Assembly (NCBI GenBank): GCA_030627265.1
Contig: DAOUSK010000009.1
Location: 1-39,531, forward strand
From: Methylococcaceae bacterium
GTDB taxonomy: Bacteria > Pseudomonadota > Gammaproteobacteria > Methylococcales > Methylomonadaceae
Reading direction: 5' to 3'
Length of the DNA stretch: 39,531 nucleotides
Shown: piece after piece, positions 17,242 through 27,227 of the stretch
How the letters are laid out: every line of letters starts with the position of its first letter
Numbering within the stretch: position 1 is the stretch's first letter
Notes under the pieces: generated by a model
Seen by the model: only the letters and a program-made list of their open reading frames with translations
What the model was told of the DNA's origin: nothing
The model's database searches: none
Position numbers and translations under genes: made by a program

Positions 17242-17304
17242 AAGAGTTTACCTTTGTATTTTTTATTATAATTTTATATTCTTACCGCTGAATTAACTAG
17301 TGTA

Positions 17305-18180
17305 TCACATTGTCTGCAAAGCGTTTTTCATTGCTTCGCCCATCAAACTAGGTGAATTTACCACCGTTACACCAGCGCTTTCTAAAGCCAATACTTTACC
17401 TGTTGCAGTCCCTTTTCCACCCGTTACAATTGCGCCAGCATGCCCCATGCGCTTTCCTGCTGGAGCCGTTAAGCCTGTAATATAAGCAACCACTGGTTTA
17501 GTCACATGCACTTTAATATACTCAGCCGCTTCCTCTTCTTCACTACCGCCAATTTCACCCACCATAATAATGCCTTGGGTTGCATCATCCGCTTGAAATC
17601 GACTAATCACATCAATAAAAGTCATGCCGTGAATAGGATCGCCACCAATACCAACACAGGTACTTTGCCCTAAGCCAGCAAGCGTTGTTTGATGTACTGC
17701 TTCATAGGTTAATGTACCTGAGCGAGAGACAATACCAATAGAACCCGCTAAGTGAATACTGCCTGGCATAATGCCAATTTTACAAGCATCAGGGGTAATA
17801 ATACCGGGGCAATTTGGCCCTATTAATAAAGCATCGCTATTTGCCATGGCTGCTTTGACTTTTAGCATTTGCAGAACGGGAATGCCTTCGGTAATACAGA
17901 CTATTAATTTTATGCCTGCATCTAAAGCTTCTAAAATTGCATCGGCTGCAAAAAAAGGCGGCACATAAATAACACTGGCCGTTGCATCGGTTGCTGCAAC
18001 TGCCTCAATCACGGTATTAAAAACAGGCAAGCCTAAATGTTCGCTACCACCGCGTCCAGGTGTCACTCCACCCATTAGCTGAGTGCCATAAGCTAAGGCA
18101 TGTTTTGCATGAAAGGTGCCTTGTTTACCGGTAAATCCTTGGCAAATAACTTTGGTTTCTTTGTTGATTAAAATACTCAT
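17305..18180 (-). CDS. sucD: Succinyl-CoA synthetase alpha subunit (ADP/GDP-forming)
   Basis: A protein of 291 residues that works with SucC to interconvert succinyl-CoA and succinate with nucleotide phosphorylation in the TCA cycle. The CoA-binding Rossmann part has [12 protein letters not shown] (13-24). The phosphorylated His is His247 in [10 protein letters not shown], and SRSGTLTYE is at 152-160. The start overlaps the sucC stop by 4 bp. Malate-CoA ligase MtkB is a close paralogue, but no serine-cycle genes are nearby. Confidence 0.93.
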   Translation of the reverse strand: MSILINKETKVICQGFTGKQGTFHAKHALAYGTQLMGGVTPGRGGSEHLGLPVFNTVIEAVAATDATASVIYVPPFFAADAILEALDAGIKLIVCITEGIPVLQMLKVKAAMANSDALLIGPNCPGIITPDACKIGIMPGSIHLAGSIGIVSRSGTLTYEAVHQTTLAGLGQSTCVGIGGDPIHGMTFIDVISRFQADDATQGIIMVGEIGGSEEEEAAEYIKVHVTKPVVAYITGLTAPAGKRMGHAGAIVTGGKGTATGKVLALESAGVTVVNSPSLMGEAMKNALQTM

Positions 18181-19346
18181 GCGCCAACTCCTGCTAATTT
18201 AACCGCCGTTTCAGCCGCATGATCCAAATCATCGGCAGGAATAATATTCGGAGCCACATTATGTAATAAAGCACGCCCCTCTTCTGCATGCGTCCCTTCT
18301 AGGCGAACAATAACCGGCAATTCCGTTTTCACTTGCTCTAATGCACCAATAATACCTTGTGCGATAACATCACATTGCACAATGCCACCAAAAATATTCA
18401 CTAAGACCGCTTTTACATTCTTATCAGATACAATCAGCTTAAACGCTTCTGTTACTTTTTCTACCGTGGTACCGCCGCCCACATCTAAAAAGTTGGCTGG
18501 TGTTCCGCCTTTTAATTTCACTAAATCCATCGTTGCCATTGCAAGCCCCGCACCATTCACCATACAACCTATATTGCCTTCTAACGTAATATAGTTAAGA
18601 TCAAACTTCTTTGCGATATTCTCTTTTTCATCTTCTTGCCGAGTATCACGAAATTCAAGAATATCTTTATGTGCTGCAATCGCATTATCATCAAAATTAA
18701 TCTTGGCATCTAAAGCAAATAATTCACCCGATTCCGTTTCCACCAAAGGGTTAATTTCTATCTGGCTGGCATCTTTATCTAAAAAGAGCTGTACCATGCC
18801 GTGCATTAATTTTGTCAGCGCTTTAATTTGCTCACCCTGTAAACCCAATGAAAAAGCAACTCGCCGACAATGATGCCCTTGCAAACCAGCCGCAGGGTCT
18901 AAAAATAATGTGGTGATTTTTTCCGGTGTTTCCGCAGCAACAGCTTCAATATCCATGCCGCCTGCAATCGAACTGATAAAACACAAGCGTTCCGAATGTC
19001 TATCCACTAATAAGCTTAAATAGAACTCGTGCTTAATCGGATAAGTTTGCTCAATAAGAACCGAATTTATCGGCAATCCAGCTGAGCCTGTTTGCTTAGT
19101 CACTAACAACTTACCTAACATTTGCGCAGCACAATCACTTGCTTCTTCAGGCGTTTTTGCAAACTTTACACCGCCCACTTTACCGCGCCCACCCGCATGA
19201 ACTTGTGCTTTTATTACCCAGCTATCGCCCGCTAATTTTCCCGTTGCTTGTGCCGCGGCTTTAGCAGAATCAACAACAATACTATCGGGTACAGGAATCT
19301 TATAATCATTAAATAACTGCTTTGCTTGGAACTCATGAATGTTCAT
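18177..19346 (-). CDS. sucC: Succinyl-CoA synthetase beta subunit (ADP-forming)
   Basis: A protein of 389 residues, near the 388 of E. coli SucC. It begins with an ATP-grasp domain ([25 protein letters not shown] at about 47-60, EINPLVET) and ends with a CoA-ligase domain ([37 protein letters not shown]). It lies directly upstream of sucD in the same operon. The 210-bp gap to the divergent kinase gene should hold its promoter, but no clear boxes were seen. Confidence 0.94.
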   Translation of the reverse strand: MNIHEFQAKQLFNDYKIPVPDSIVVDSAKAAAQATGKLAGDSWVIKAQVHAGGRGKVGGVKFAKTPEEASDCAAQMLGKLLVTKQTGSAGLPINSVLIEQTYPIKHEFYLSLLVDRHSERLCFISSIAGGMDIEAVAAETPEKITTLFLDPAAGLQGHHCRRVAFSLGLQGEQIKALTKLMHGMVQLFLDKDASQIEINPLVETESGELFALDAKINFDDNAIAAHKDILEFRDTRQEDEKENIAKKFDLNYITLEGNIGCMVNGAGLAMATMDLVKLKGGTPANFLDVGGGTTVEKVTEAFKLIVSDKNVKAVLVNIFGGIVQCDVIAQGIIGALEQVKTELPVIVRLEGTHAEEGRALLHNVAPNIIPADDLDHAAETAVKLAGVGA

Positions 19347-19395
19347 TATTTTTCCAGTTTACTTGGGTAAAGATAGGCGTGATTGGTACCGCCTT

Positions 19396-19425
19396 AGGAG
19401 CGAGAGTTTAACAATACCCGCTCCT
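19396..19425. repeat. Short inverted repeat upstream of sucC
   Basis: Arms aggagcg (19396-19402) and cgctcct (19419-19425) enclose 16 nt in the region between the divergent sucC and histidine kinase genes. It has the position of an operator or mRNA leader hairpin, and no protein is known to bind it. Confidence 0.3.
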
Positions 19426-19556
19426 TAAGCATAATTTCTTGAGTATATACGCTGAAAGCTTATCTTTCATATTTTTTTAGCCATTTATGTATTTAGTGTA
19501 TAACGTCCATTAAATAATCTTCTTTTAGTCTGTGTTTTCAATTTTACGTTTAAGCT

Positions 19557-21347
19557 ATGTCCCCTACCCTTAAAAATTTTACTCTCTATGGTTTTCTTTT
19601 TGGACTATGCTTTCCATTAATAGCCATTATTGTTGATTTACAGCAAAACTCACTCGCTTTTTCTTTGGTAAATATTAAGCAGCTATTTCAGCAAAACTTC
19701 TTACACTGGATCATTAGTTCTGCGCCTCCAATTTTGGCGGTAGTTGGCTGCCTGATTGAAAAAGAACAACAAAAAACAGAAAACACCATTCTACAAAGCA
19801 TCAAAACACAAAGTAAGCGTACTAAAAAAAGCAAATATCAACAAAAGGTAGAAAAGGAAATTGCTCAGTTACTTTCTAATAAATCTAAACTGCTTAAATT
19901 TCAAAAAAAAGCGCTTGATGAGCACTCAATTGCTAGTATCACTGATGCTAAGGGTAATATAACCTATACCAATGCCAAGTTTGAAGAAATCAGCCAATAC
20001 TCTAAAGCCGAACTCATTGGTAGTAATCATCGCCTTTTAAAGTCAGATCATCACCCTGATGCTTTTTTTAAAGAGGTGTGGCACACGATCTCTAGCGGCC
20101 AAACCTGGCATGGTGAAATACAAAATAAAGCCAAAGATGGTTCTTTATACTGGGTTAATTCCAGCATAATTCCTCTACTAGATGATAATGGCAAACCTGA
20201 ACAATATATTGCCGTCCGTACCGATATTACGTCCGTAAAGCGCAATGCCGAACGTTTAAACTTAACGCTAACCGCAACAGGTGATGCTATCTGGGACTGG
20301 GATATCAATACCGGTGAATTTACGATTAATTCAACCTATGCAAAAATGCTGGGCTACCAATTAAACGAATTAACCCCGCATATTGATACCTGGATTAATA
20401 GCGTACATCCCGATGATATTGAACAAGTTCAAGACACACTGCAAGACTATTTATCAGGAAAAACAGACAGCTACCATGTCGAGTTGCGGCTTTTATGTAA
20501 AAATAAGTCCTGGAAGTGGATAAATTGCCGCGGCAGGGTAATTGATAAAGACAAATCCGGTCAGGCTCTTTCTATGACAGGATTTCACACCGATATTACC
20601 GCCAGAAAAACAATGGAAGCTGATCTACTAAAAGAGAAACAGCTCGCAGAAAAAGCCAATCAAGCAAAATCTGAATTTCTCTCTTCCATGAGTCATGAAT
20701 TACGCACCCCCCTTAATGCTATTTTAGGCTTTGCTCAGCTATTAGAAAGCGATACTGATGAACCGCTATCTAGCGAGCAACAGGAAAACCTCTCTTATAT
20801 TTTATCCAGTGGCGAACACCTGCTAAGCCTAATTAATGGTGTTTTAGAGCTTTCTTCAATTGAAGCGAAGAAAGTAAATCTTTATATTGAGCCGCAAAAA
20901 TTAGTCGACTCCATTAATGATGCAATCACACTGTTAAGTCCACTGGCTAAAAAATCTGGTATTAAGATTAATTTTACGCCTCACAATTTAAATTTCACGG
21001 TACTTGCTGATGCAACAAAATTAAAACAAGTGCTTATTAATCTTGTTAGTAATGCAATTAAATATAACTGTCCACAAGGCAATATCGATATTAGCTGCGT
21101 ACCACAAAATAACACTCATATTAGAGTCAGTGTTTCAGATACTGGCATTGGTATCTCTCCACAAAATAAAGAAAAACTATTTACCGCTTTTAATCGCTTA
21201 GGACAAGAAAAATCCACTATTGAAGGCTCGGGCATTGGGCTTTTAGTCACTAAAGACTTAGTTGAGCTAATGAATGGCAGCATAGGCTTTGAGAGTATTG
21301 AACAAACAGGCACTACTTTTTGGTTTGAGCTACCCACCATTGCGTAG
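19557..21347 (+). CDS. Membrane sensor histidine kinase (PAS-PAS-HisKA-HATPase)
   Basis: A protein of 596 residues. Two membrane helices (about 8-27 and 49-64) and a basic linker lead to a first PAS domain (about 118-222) and a second PAS domain of the PAS_3 type (about 233-352, with FHTDIT). The dimerisation/phosphoacceptor domain follows with His380 in SSMSHELRTPLNAILGF. The ATPase domain ends the protein, with NLVSNAIKYN, DTGIGIS and GSGIGL. There is no receiver domain, so the phosphate must go to a separate regulator; the two REC proteins just downstream are natural candidates. The signal sensed is unknown. Confidence 0.92.
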   Translation: MSPTLKNFTLYGFLFGLCFPLIAIIVDLQQNSLAFSLVNIKQLFQQNFLHWIISSAPPILAVVGCLIEKEQQKTENTILQSIKTQSKRTKKSKYQQKVEKEIAQLLSNKSKLLKFQKKALDEHSIASITDAKGNITYTNAKFEEISQYSKAELIGSNHRLLKSDHHPDAFFKEVWHTISSGQTWHGEIQNKAKDGSLYWVNSSIIPLLDDNGKPEQYIAVRTDITSVKRNAERLNLTLTATGDAIWDWDINTGEFTINSTYAKMLGYQLNELTPHIDTWINSVHPDDIEQVQDTLQDYLSGKTDSYHVELRLLCKNKSWKWINCRGRVIDKDKSGQALSMTGFHTDITARKTMEADLLKEKQLAEKANQAKSEFLSSMSHELRTPLNAILGFAQLLESDTDEPLSSEQQENLSYILSSGEHLLSLINGVLELSSIEAKKVNLYIEPQKLVDSINDAITLLSPLAKKSGIKINFTPHNLNFTVLADATKLKQVLINLVSNAIKYNCPQGNIDISCVPQNNTHIRVSVSDTGIGISPQNKEKLFTAFNRLGQEKSTIEGSGIGLLVTKDLVELMNGSIGFESIEQTGTTFWFELPTIA

Positions 21348-21378
21348 GAAAGATTAATTGGCTATTCCACTTAAACCG

Positions 21379-21397
21379 TGATTAGTTCACATAATCA
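21379..21397 (+). terminator. Weak hairpin with T-rich tail after the kinase gene
   Basis: A 6-bp stem tgatta/taatca around 7 nt is followed within a few bases by a long T/A-rich tract. It could terminate the kinase transcript before the next gene, but the stem is short. Confidence 0.3.
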
Positions 21398-21439
21398 GGC
21401 TTAATTTAATTATTTTTTATTTTTTATTTTATAATAAGT

Positions 21440-22818
21440 ATGGATTTCACAATAAATAACGACCTTTCATCAGCGAATATAACTGATAAAATCCTTATTG
21501 TTGACGATAATCAAGCAAACATTGTCCTCATTGAATCTATATTAAAACGAGAAAATATTACTGCCTATACCGCTAATTCAGGCGAGCAAGCTTTAGAGTC
21601 TTTAAAAGAAGACAGCTTTTCCTTAATTATTATGGATGTCAATATGCCTGGGCTAACAGGCTTTGAAACGGCAAAGGTCATTCAAGAAACACAAATTGCC
21701 CAAGATACCCCCATCATTTTTATTAGCTCTCAATGTAAAACAACCGCTAATATTGAAGAAGGCTTCAAATCAGGCGCTTATGACTATATTTTGCGCCCTA
21801 TTGATATCGATTTATTGAAAAATAAAATCAAAATTTTCCTCCGCCTTTCTCGCACAGAAAGGGAATTAAAAGTCGCAAATAACCTATTGGCACAAAAAGC
21901 CGAATACTTAGACAATCAGTTATCTGAGCAAGTCGAAATCAATAGCGCGCTCAAATTTACAGAGCAAGTCTTCGAAAATAGTGTCAATGGTATTATTATT
22001 GTTGATGAGGCTTTAAATTTTGTTCGTGTTAATCAAGCCTTTACCAAAATGACAGGCTATTCTCCCGAAGAGCTCATTGGTAAAACCCCTCGCATCCTAT
22101 CTTCTGGCTTACAAAATAAAGATTTTTATACAAAAATGTGGACAACACTACAAATAAAAGGAGCTTGGCAGGGCGAGCTTTGGAATAAAAAAAACAATGA
22201 ACTTTATGCCGAAATGTTAAGTATTAATGCCGTAAAAGACAGCGTCGGTATTGTTTCCAACTATATTGGTATCGTTACCGACATTACTGAAACAAAAAAA
22301 GCGCATGAAAAAAATGAACATTTAGCCAACTATGACTATTTAACAGGGTTACCCAATCGACTTAACTTAATGCGTAGTCTAAATAAATTATTAGCTAACC
22401 CAGTATCTAGCCAGTTTACTTTACTGTTTCTCGATTTAGATAAATTTAAGCCCATTAATGATAATCACGGCCACTAAGTCGGTGATGATTTATTAGTTGC
22501 CGTCTCCAAACGACTTAAAAGTAGTGTTCGTGACGGTGATTTAGTCGCACGTTTAGGTGGGGATGAGTTTATTATTCTGTTAAAAAACCCAGATAATGCA
22601 GAGCAAGCAGGCAGAGCGGTGGCAAAAAAGTCATCAACGCCATCTCAGCTCCCTTTAATATTTCAGGGCTGCAACTTAACATTAATACCAGCATTGGTAT
22701 TTCTTTATACCCAACAGATGCGACTCACGCAGATAACCTAATGACTCTCGCTGATAATGCTATGTATTTAAGTAAATCAAAAGGTGCTGGACATTTTCAC
22801 TTCTGTCACGAGCTATAA
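21440..22818 (+). pseudogene. REC-PAS-GGDEF diguanylate cyclase, broken by a stop and a frameshift
   Basis: A response regulator with an output that should make cyclic di-GMP. The receiver domain has phosphoacceptor Asp66 (IIMDVNMPG), then a PAS domain (about 172-293), then GGDEF. The frame stops at TAA 22475-22477 inside the conserved DNHGHxxGDDLL, but the same frame continues with the inhibitory site RDGD and RLGGDEF. It is then lost at the A-run 22624-22629, where six A stand in place of the seven needed. With one A added, the frame runs through INTSIGISLYP to the stop at 22816-22818, giving about 459 residues. Both lesions fall in the cyclase domain. The intact portion, 21440-22477, is 345 residues. 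Confidence 0.9.
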
Positions 22819-22823
22819 AGTTA

Positions 22824-23954
22824 ATGATGAATACTTTATACCGCTATAATGCCCTTAATTCATTTTACACACAAAAAGACATGTCATTTATGGATTTAAA
22901 TACTCAAATTTTTCAAGCCAACATTCTAATTATTGATGACGAGCCTATTAATGTAAAACTTTTACAAAAAATATTAGCGCGTAAAGGCTATACAAACATT
23001 CAGGGAACCTCTGATCCACGAGAGGTAGAAGCCCTATGTAAGAAAACAGAATTTGATGCCTTTTTATTAGATATTAGAATGCCACATATTGATGGTTATG
23101 GCATTATGGAAATGCTCAGCAAACACTTTGCTGATGACTATCTACCTGTTTTAGTATTAACCGCACAAACAGATAGAGATACACGCTTAAAAGCCCTTGA
23201 ATGTGGAGCAAAGGATTTCCTGACTAAACCTTTTGACCAGCTAGAAGCTCTAACTCGGATTTATAATTTATTAAGCGTTCGTTTAATGCATAAGCGAGTA
23301 AAAAAACAAAATATCCTCCTTGAAGAAACCGTAACACAGCGCACTCAAGAGCTTTACGACACCCGCCGCGAGGTGATTAACCGCTTAGGTCTTGCCGCTG
23401 AATATCGCGATAATGAAACGGGTAACCATATTATTAGAATGAGTCAATTTTCACAGCGACTCGCATTAGAATACGGGTTATCTGAAGCACGGGCAGAAAC
23501 TATCTTAAATGCTGCTCCCATGCATGATATTGGCAAAATAGGCATTCCAGATAATGTTTTACTAAAACCTGGAAAGCTAGACCAAGACGAATGGAAAATC
23601 ATGCAATCTCACGTCACTATTGGTGCGAAAATTTTATCTGGACAACAATCAGAGCTGATGGGCGTGGCGCGATTGATTGCTTTACATCATCATGAGAAAT
23701 GGGATGGGACAGGCTACCCCGCTAATTTAAAAGGCGAAGAAATCTCTATTGAAGGCCGTATCTGCGCCATTGCTGATGTTTTTGATGCGCTACTGTCTGA
23801 ACGCCCTTATAAAAAACCTTGGACAGTAGAAAAAACCCTTGCCCTTATTGAAGAAGAAGCCGGTAAACATTTTGATCCAACCCTGGCTCCTTTAGTACGC
23901 AAAATATTACCTGAGCTTTTAATCATCAGGGAAAAATATTCTGATACGTTTTAG
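22824..23954 (+). CDS. Response regulator with HD-GYP cyclic di-GMP phosphodiesterase domain
   Basis: A RpfG-like protein of 376 residues. The receiver domain has the acidic pair IIDDEP, phosphoacceptor Asp83 and Lys135. A coiled linker leads to the HD-GYP domain, with HD at 234-235 (MHDIGKIGIPD), H263, HHHEKWDGTGYP at 288-299, and ADVFDALLSERPYK. All metal and substrate motifs are intact, so cyclic di-GMP hydrolysis is likely, controlled by phosphorylation. It begins 5 bp after the broken cyclase gene. Met20 or Met23 are plausible alternative starts because no clear ribosome-binding site precedes Met1. Confidence 0.93.
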   Translation: MMNTLYRYNALNSFYTQKDMSFMDLNTQIFQANILIIDDEPINVKLLQKILARKGYTNIQGTSDPREVEALCKKTEFDAFLLDIRMPHIDGYGIMEMLSKHFADDYLPVLVLTAQTDRDTRLKALECGAKDFLTKPFDQLEALTRIYNLLSVRLMHKRVKKQNILLEETVTQRTQELYDTRREVINRLGLAAEYRDNETGNHIIRMSQFSQRLALEYGLSEARAETILNAAPMHDIGKIGIPDNVLLKPGKLDQDEWKIMQSHVTIGAKILSGQQSELMGVARLIALHHHEKWDGTGYPANLKGEEISIEGRICAIADVFDALLSERPYKKPWTVEKTLALIEEEAGKHFDPTLAPLVRKILPELLIIREKYSDTF

Positions 23955-24066
23955 CGGCTTTAAATGTTATTAGCCAGCCTTTTAAAATACAGGCTGAAGG
24001 CCTGCACCTCATTCTGCGCTAGTTATTTCATGACTGTTTCTTAGCCACATGAATTTAAGTATATAT
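23955..24066. other. Intergenic stretch with a small hairpin
   Basis: The sequence cagcct ... aggctg near 23974-23995 can form a 6-bp stem shortly after the HD-GYP gene. It has no T-run. The whole gap from 23955 to 24536 holds only the doubtful small gene at 24067-24303 and the hairpin at 24499-24514. Confidence 0.3.
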
Positions 24067-24303
24067 CTATGGAATTGATATTAGGGTTAGTTTATTAAAC
24101 CTAAGCCATTTGAGAATCTTTATCCGTATACATGCTTCTATCGCAAGAATACCCTCTAGTGCCTTAACTCCGCTTTTATCTTCTAGTATACTGACCGTAC
24201 TTTTTAGTCCTTTTTCCTTCTGGCTATTAAAGTCCGCCGACTGAGCAATACTCCGCACAGGAGTAAAGGCAAGCAAAACAAAAATTAAAATAAGTCTGAT
24301 CAT
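24067..24303 (-). CDS. Possible small exported protein
   Basis: This reading frame encodes 78 residues from the Met codon ending at 24303. The first 22 residues, beginning MIRLILIFVLLAFTPV and ending SIAQ, look like a Sec signal peptide. The remainder is basic and has no recognised family. A longer version from 24351 adds 16 residues with no signal-like start. It may also be a truncated gene, and there is no clear ribosome-binding site. Confidence 0.35.
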   Translation of the reverse strand: MIRLILIFVLLAFTPVRSIAQSADFNSQKEKGLKSTVSILEDKSGVKALEGILAIEACIRIKILKWLRFNKLTLISIP

Positions 24304-24498
24304 CGTTGAAGTATAGTGCTTCACTGCATTCAAGACACAAGATAACAGCAAATGACAGTTTCAAAATAAAGCTTATTTCACGCAATGAGTACACGCTTAA
24401 GCACCAGCCATTTAATCAACCAGATACTTTGTCGCAATAACTCTCTTAACCCTAGGATAATATTGTAAAAATCTAATCAATCCGCTGGAAGATTTGCG

Positions 24499-24514
24499 CC
24501 GCTAAGCGGTTTTT
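24499..24514 (+). terminator. Small hairpin with T5 tail
   Basis: The sequence ccgc-taa-gcgg followed by TTTTT has the form of a weak plus-strand terminator. No plus-strand gene ends close by; the nearest is the HD-GYP gene 545 bp upstream. Confidence 0.3.
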
Positions 24515-24536
24515 ATAAAGTCATCTATTAAACACG

Positions 24537-27206
24537 TTATTTATCTTGACTAATCTCTGACAAAGCGCCTGTCATAACCTCTAAGAGCAGTGGAATCTTT
24601 AAAGGTTTAGTGAGGTAATCATAAAAACCAAATGCCTTACCTTTTTCAACATCACTTACCATCGCATTTGCAGAGACAGCAATAACAGGCAATGTATCGG
24701 CAAAATCAAATCGCTTCTGCATTTCTGTAAAAGCCTCGTAACCATTCATTCCAGGTAAATCAATATCTAATAAGACAGCATCAGGTTTATTATGTGCCAT
24801 CATTTCTAAACCAATTTCTGCATCTGGCGCTTCAAGCAAGGTAAAATCCGGTAGTTTTTTGATTACTTTACGCATCAGCTTTATATTAGCAGGGTTGTCT
24901 TCTATATAGAGCAATACTTTACTCTTAACAGGTATTTCAGCCTCTTCTTTCCTATCACTCTCTATTTTTAACTGTTCGACAAAGCCATCACCCGTTGCCA
25001 AGGGTAATGTAAACCAAAAATTACTACCAACACCCTGTTCACTTTCTACGCCTATTTCACCCTGTAGCTGAGTAATGATACCTTTACACAAGCTTAGTCC
25101 GATACCTGTTCCTTCTATGGCAGTATATTCTGCACCTGCTCTATTAAAAGGTGTAAATAGAGATTTCTGCTGTTCTTCACTAAGTCCTGGCCCCGTATCT
25201 TTAATCGCTACATGTAAGTAAGCTTCAGTATTACTGACTTCTACATCAATATGGCCATTTTCATTATTATACTTAATAGCATTGGATAATAAGTTCAAAA
25301 CAACCTGTTTTGTTCTCATGTAGTCAGTCATGACTCTGTCATTCGTACAGGTTTTTTTCAGTTTAATAGAGATATTCCTTTTTGCAGCCATATCACTTAA
25401 AAAAGGTTCCACCTCTCTAAAAATATCATCAAAAATAATAGTTTCTATCGATAAATTCACTTTCCCTGCCTCAATAGCAGATAAATCTAAAATATCGTTA
25501 ATAAGCATGAGTAAATGCTGCCCACCTTGTTGAATAAACTTGACTGACTCACGCTGCTCTTCTGTCAGAGGGTCGTCTTCATCCGTCTCCAGAAATTGGG
25601 AAAAACCAATGATTGCATTCAGAGGTGTACGTAGTTCATGGCTCATATTAGATAAAAACAATGACTTGGCTTTATTAGCCTCTTCGGCACTATTTTTTGC
25701 TTGTAATAAATCAAATTCTGCTTTTTTACGATGGGTGCTAATAGTCCCTACCCCTTGATATTCAATAAGTTTATCATTCTCATCAAAAATACCCCGCGTT
25801 GTCCAAGCTTGCCACTCTTCACTACCACCGGGCTGGATAAATTTATCTTCATGTTGCTGTATTGGCTCATCCCAAGTAATTAATTGATGTGATGCAAGAA
25901 CCCACGTAACCACCTCGCTAGCCAAGTTATTAAGTAATGAACTTTCTAACAACTCTTCTCTACTTTTTAGCTCATGCTCACAATAAGCTTTATTAACAAA
26001 ACTTAAAATAAAATTTTCATCGTAACGACAAATTAAATTTTCTTGGTCATCTGCCACAGAAAGGTAACGACGTTCACTTTCTACTAATGCTTTTGCTGCG
26101 TTTTCTGCTTGTTTTTTAAGAGTAAGGTCTTCAACAAAACCAATAAATTCATGCCGCCCTTGTAAGTTAATCTCTTTAACTCTTAAGTTCATCGGAAATG
26201 TTGAGCCATCGCGCCTTTGCCCCATCACCTCTCTCTCAAGGTCAATTATTTTTCTCTCACCTGTTCTTAAGTAGTTCGCAAGAAAGCCATCGTGCTGATC
26301 CTGATAAGGGTTAGGCATTAATTGCTTAATATTTTTACCCTTAATTTCATGCCATTCATACCCAAATAACTCTTCGGCAGCTTTATTAAACACAGACACA
26401 CAGCCCTTGATATCAATGGAGATAATCACAGCCTGGGTGGTATTTAAAATAGCATCTGATAGTTGCTTTTGAACCATCATTTCTATTGCTTGTTCTCCCA
26501 CTGCTAACTCATTTTTTTCCGATAATTGTTTCGCTTCTTCTAGTTGCTTATTCTCGTTCTCTTGCTTCTTAAAAACCGCTGTCATTACCTTAAGCGAAGG
26601 CAATAAGACTTTCCACACGCTAAACAACAAACTTAATAAAACGATGAAAACACCACCCCAGGAGTACCACAAAAAATTTATAAATCGCTGCTCGACTTGT
26701 TTTTCAGTGATCGTGGTTATTTTATTAATTAAATCAATATACTGTTGTTCTTTTACAAAATAATCACCAACTAATTTTTTTAACTGACTATTATTTTCTT
26801 TAGGTAGGTCTAATAATACTAAGGCTTTATCCACGATTGTTTCTAGCTGCCCAAAAATTTGGATATTTTGCGTTAACAGTTCAGTCTGGTTTTTAAAAAC
26901 TTGATTAGCCACTAGTCGATTGTGCGTTATTTGTATCTGTTCCAAATCATCTTGAATAGTAGAAAAATATTGGATGCGTTTAAGGTCATTCTTTTCATAT
27001 AAAAGAATAGATAATCGCGACTCAATACGCTGACTCAGCATTCTTTGCTTGCCAGAATCATTAATTAGAAATGTGCTCTGCCCAGGTGAAATGACTTCAT
27101 AACTAATATATAGCTGCAACAAAACCGTCATCAACCCTATCAGAGCTAAAGCCATTATAAATACTTTGCGTAATTTTATAGCAGGGTCTTTTTGTCGATT
27201 AATCAT
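24537..27206 (-). CDS. Hybrid sensor histidine kinase with PilJ-type sensor and FixL-like PAS
   Basis: A protein of 889 residues. A membrane helix (16-36) and a periplasmic PilJ/NarX-type domain (FLINDSGKQRMLSQRIESR) lead to a second helix at about 180-203. Two PAS domains, HisKA with His523 (SNMSHELRTPLNAIIGF), an ATPase domain (NLLSNAIKYN, DTGPGLS, GTGIGLS) and a receiver with Asp814 (LLDIDLPGMNG) follow. PAS1 has FixL heme-site equivalents His305 (QHDGFL) and Arg325 (IIDLEREV). It could combine a periplasmic input with a heme-based input, but heme binding is inferred. It is the second gene of an operon, 21 bp after the REC-PP2C gene. Confidence 0.92.
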   Translation of the reverse strand: MINRQKDPAIKLRKVFIMALALIGLMTVLLQLYISYEVISPGQSTFLINDSGKQRMLSQRIESRLSILLYEKNDLKRIQYFSTIQDDLEQIQITHNRLVANQVFKNQTELLTQNIQIFGQLETIVDKALVLLDLPKENNSQLKKLVGDYFVKEQQYIDLINKITTITEKQVEQRFINFLWYSWGGVFIVLLSLLFSVWKVLLPSLKVMTAVFKKQENENKQLEEAKQLSEKNELAVGEQAIEMMVQKQLSDAILNTTQAVIISIDIKGCVSVFNKAAEELFGYEWHEIKGKNIKQLMPNPYQDQHDGFLANYLRTGERKIIDLEREVMGQRRDGSTFPMNLRVKEINLQGRHEFIGFVEDLTLKKQAENAAKALVESERRYLSVADDQENLICRYDENFILSFVNKAYCEHELKSREELLESSLLNNLASEVVTWVLASHQLITWDEPIQQHEDKFIQPGGSEEWQAWTTRGIFDENDKLIEYQGVGTISTHRKKAEFDLLQAKNSAEEANKAKSLFLSNMSHELRTPLNAIIGFSQFLETDEDDPLTEEQRESVKFIQQGGQHLLMLINDILDLSAIEAGKVNLSIETIIFDDIFREVEPFLSDMAAKRNISIKLKKTCTNDRVMTDYMRTKQVVLNLLSNAIKYNNENGHIDVEVSNTEAYLHVAIKDTGPGLSEEQQKSLFTPFNRAGAEYTAIEGTGIGLSLCKGIITQLQGEIGVESEQGVGSNFWFTLPLATGDGFVEQLKIESDRKEEAEIPVKSKVLLYIEDNPANIKLMRKVIKKLPDFTLLEAPDAEIGLEMMAHNKPDAVLLDIDLPGMNGYEAFTEMQKRFDFADTLPVIAVSANAMVSDVEKGKAFGFYDYLTKPLKIPLLLEVMTGALSEISQDK

Positions 27207-27227
27207 TTAATTTACTTTTTTCGTATG

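Noticed and set aside
17305-19346. Malate-CoA ligase (MtkA/MtkB) instead of succinyl-CoA synthetase
   Set aside because: Lengths and motifs follow SucC/SucD closely and no serine-cycle genes are adjacent. The paralogues are similar, so this rests on likeness and context.
19396-19425. Terminator upstream of sucC
   Set aside because: No T-run follows on either strand and the element lies between divergent gene starts, so it is listed only as an inverted repeat.
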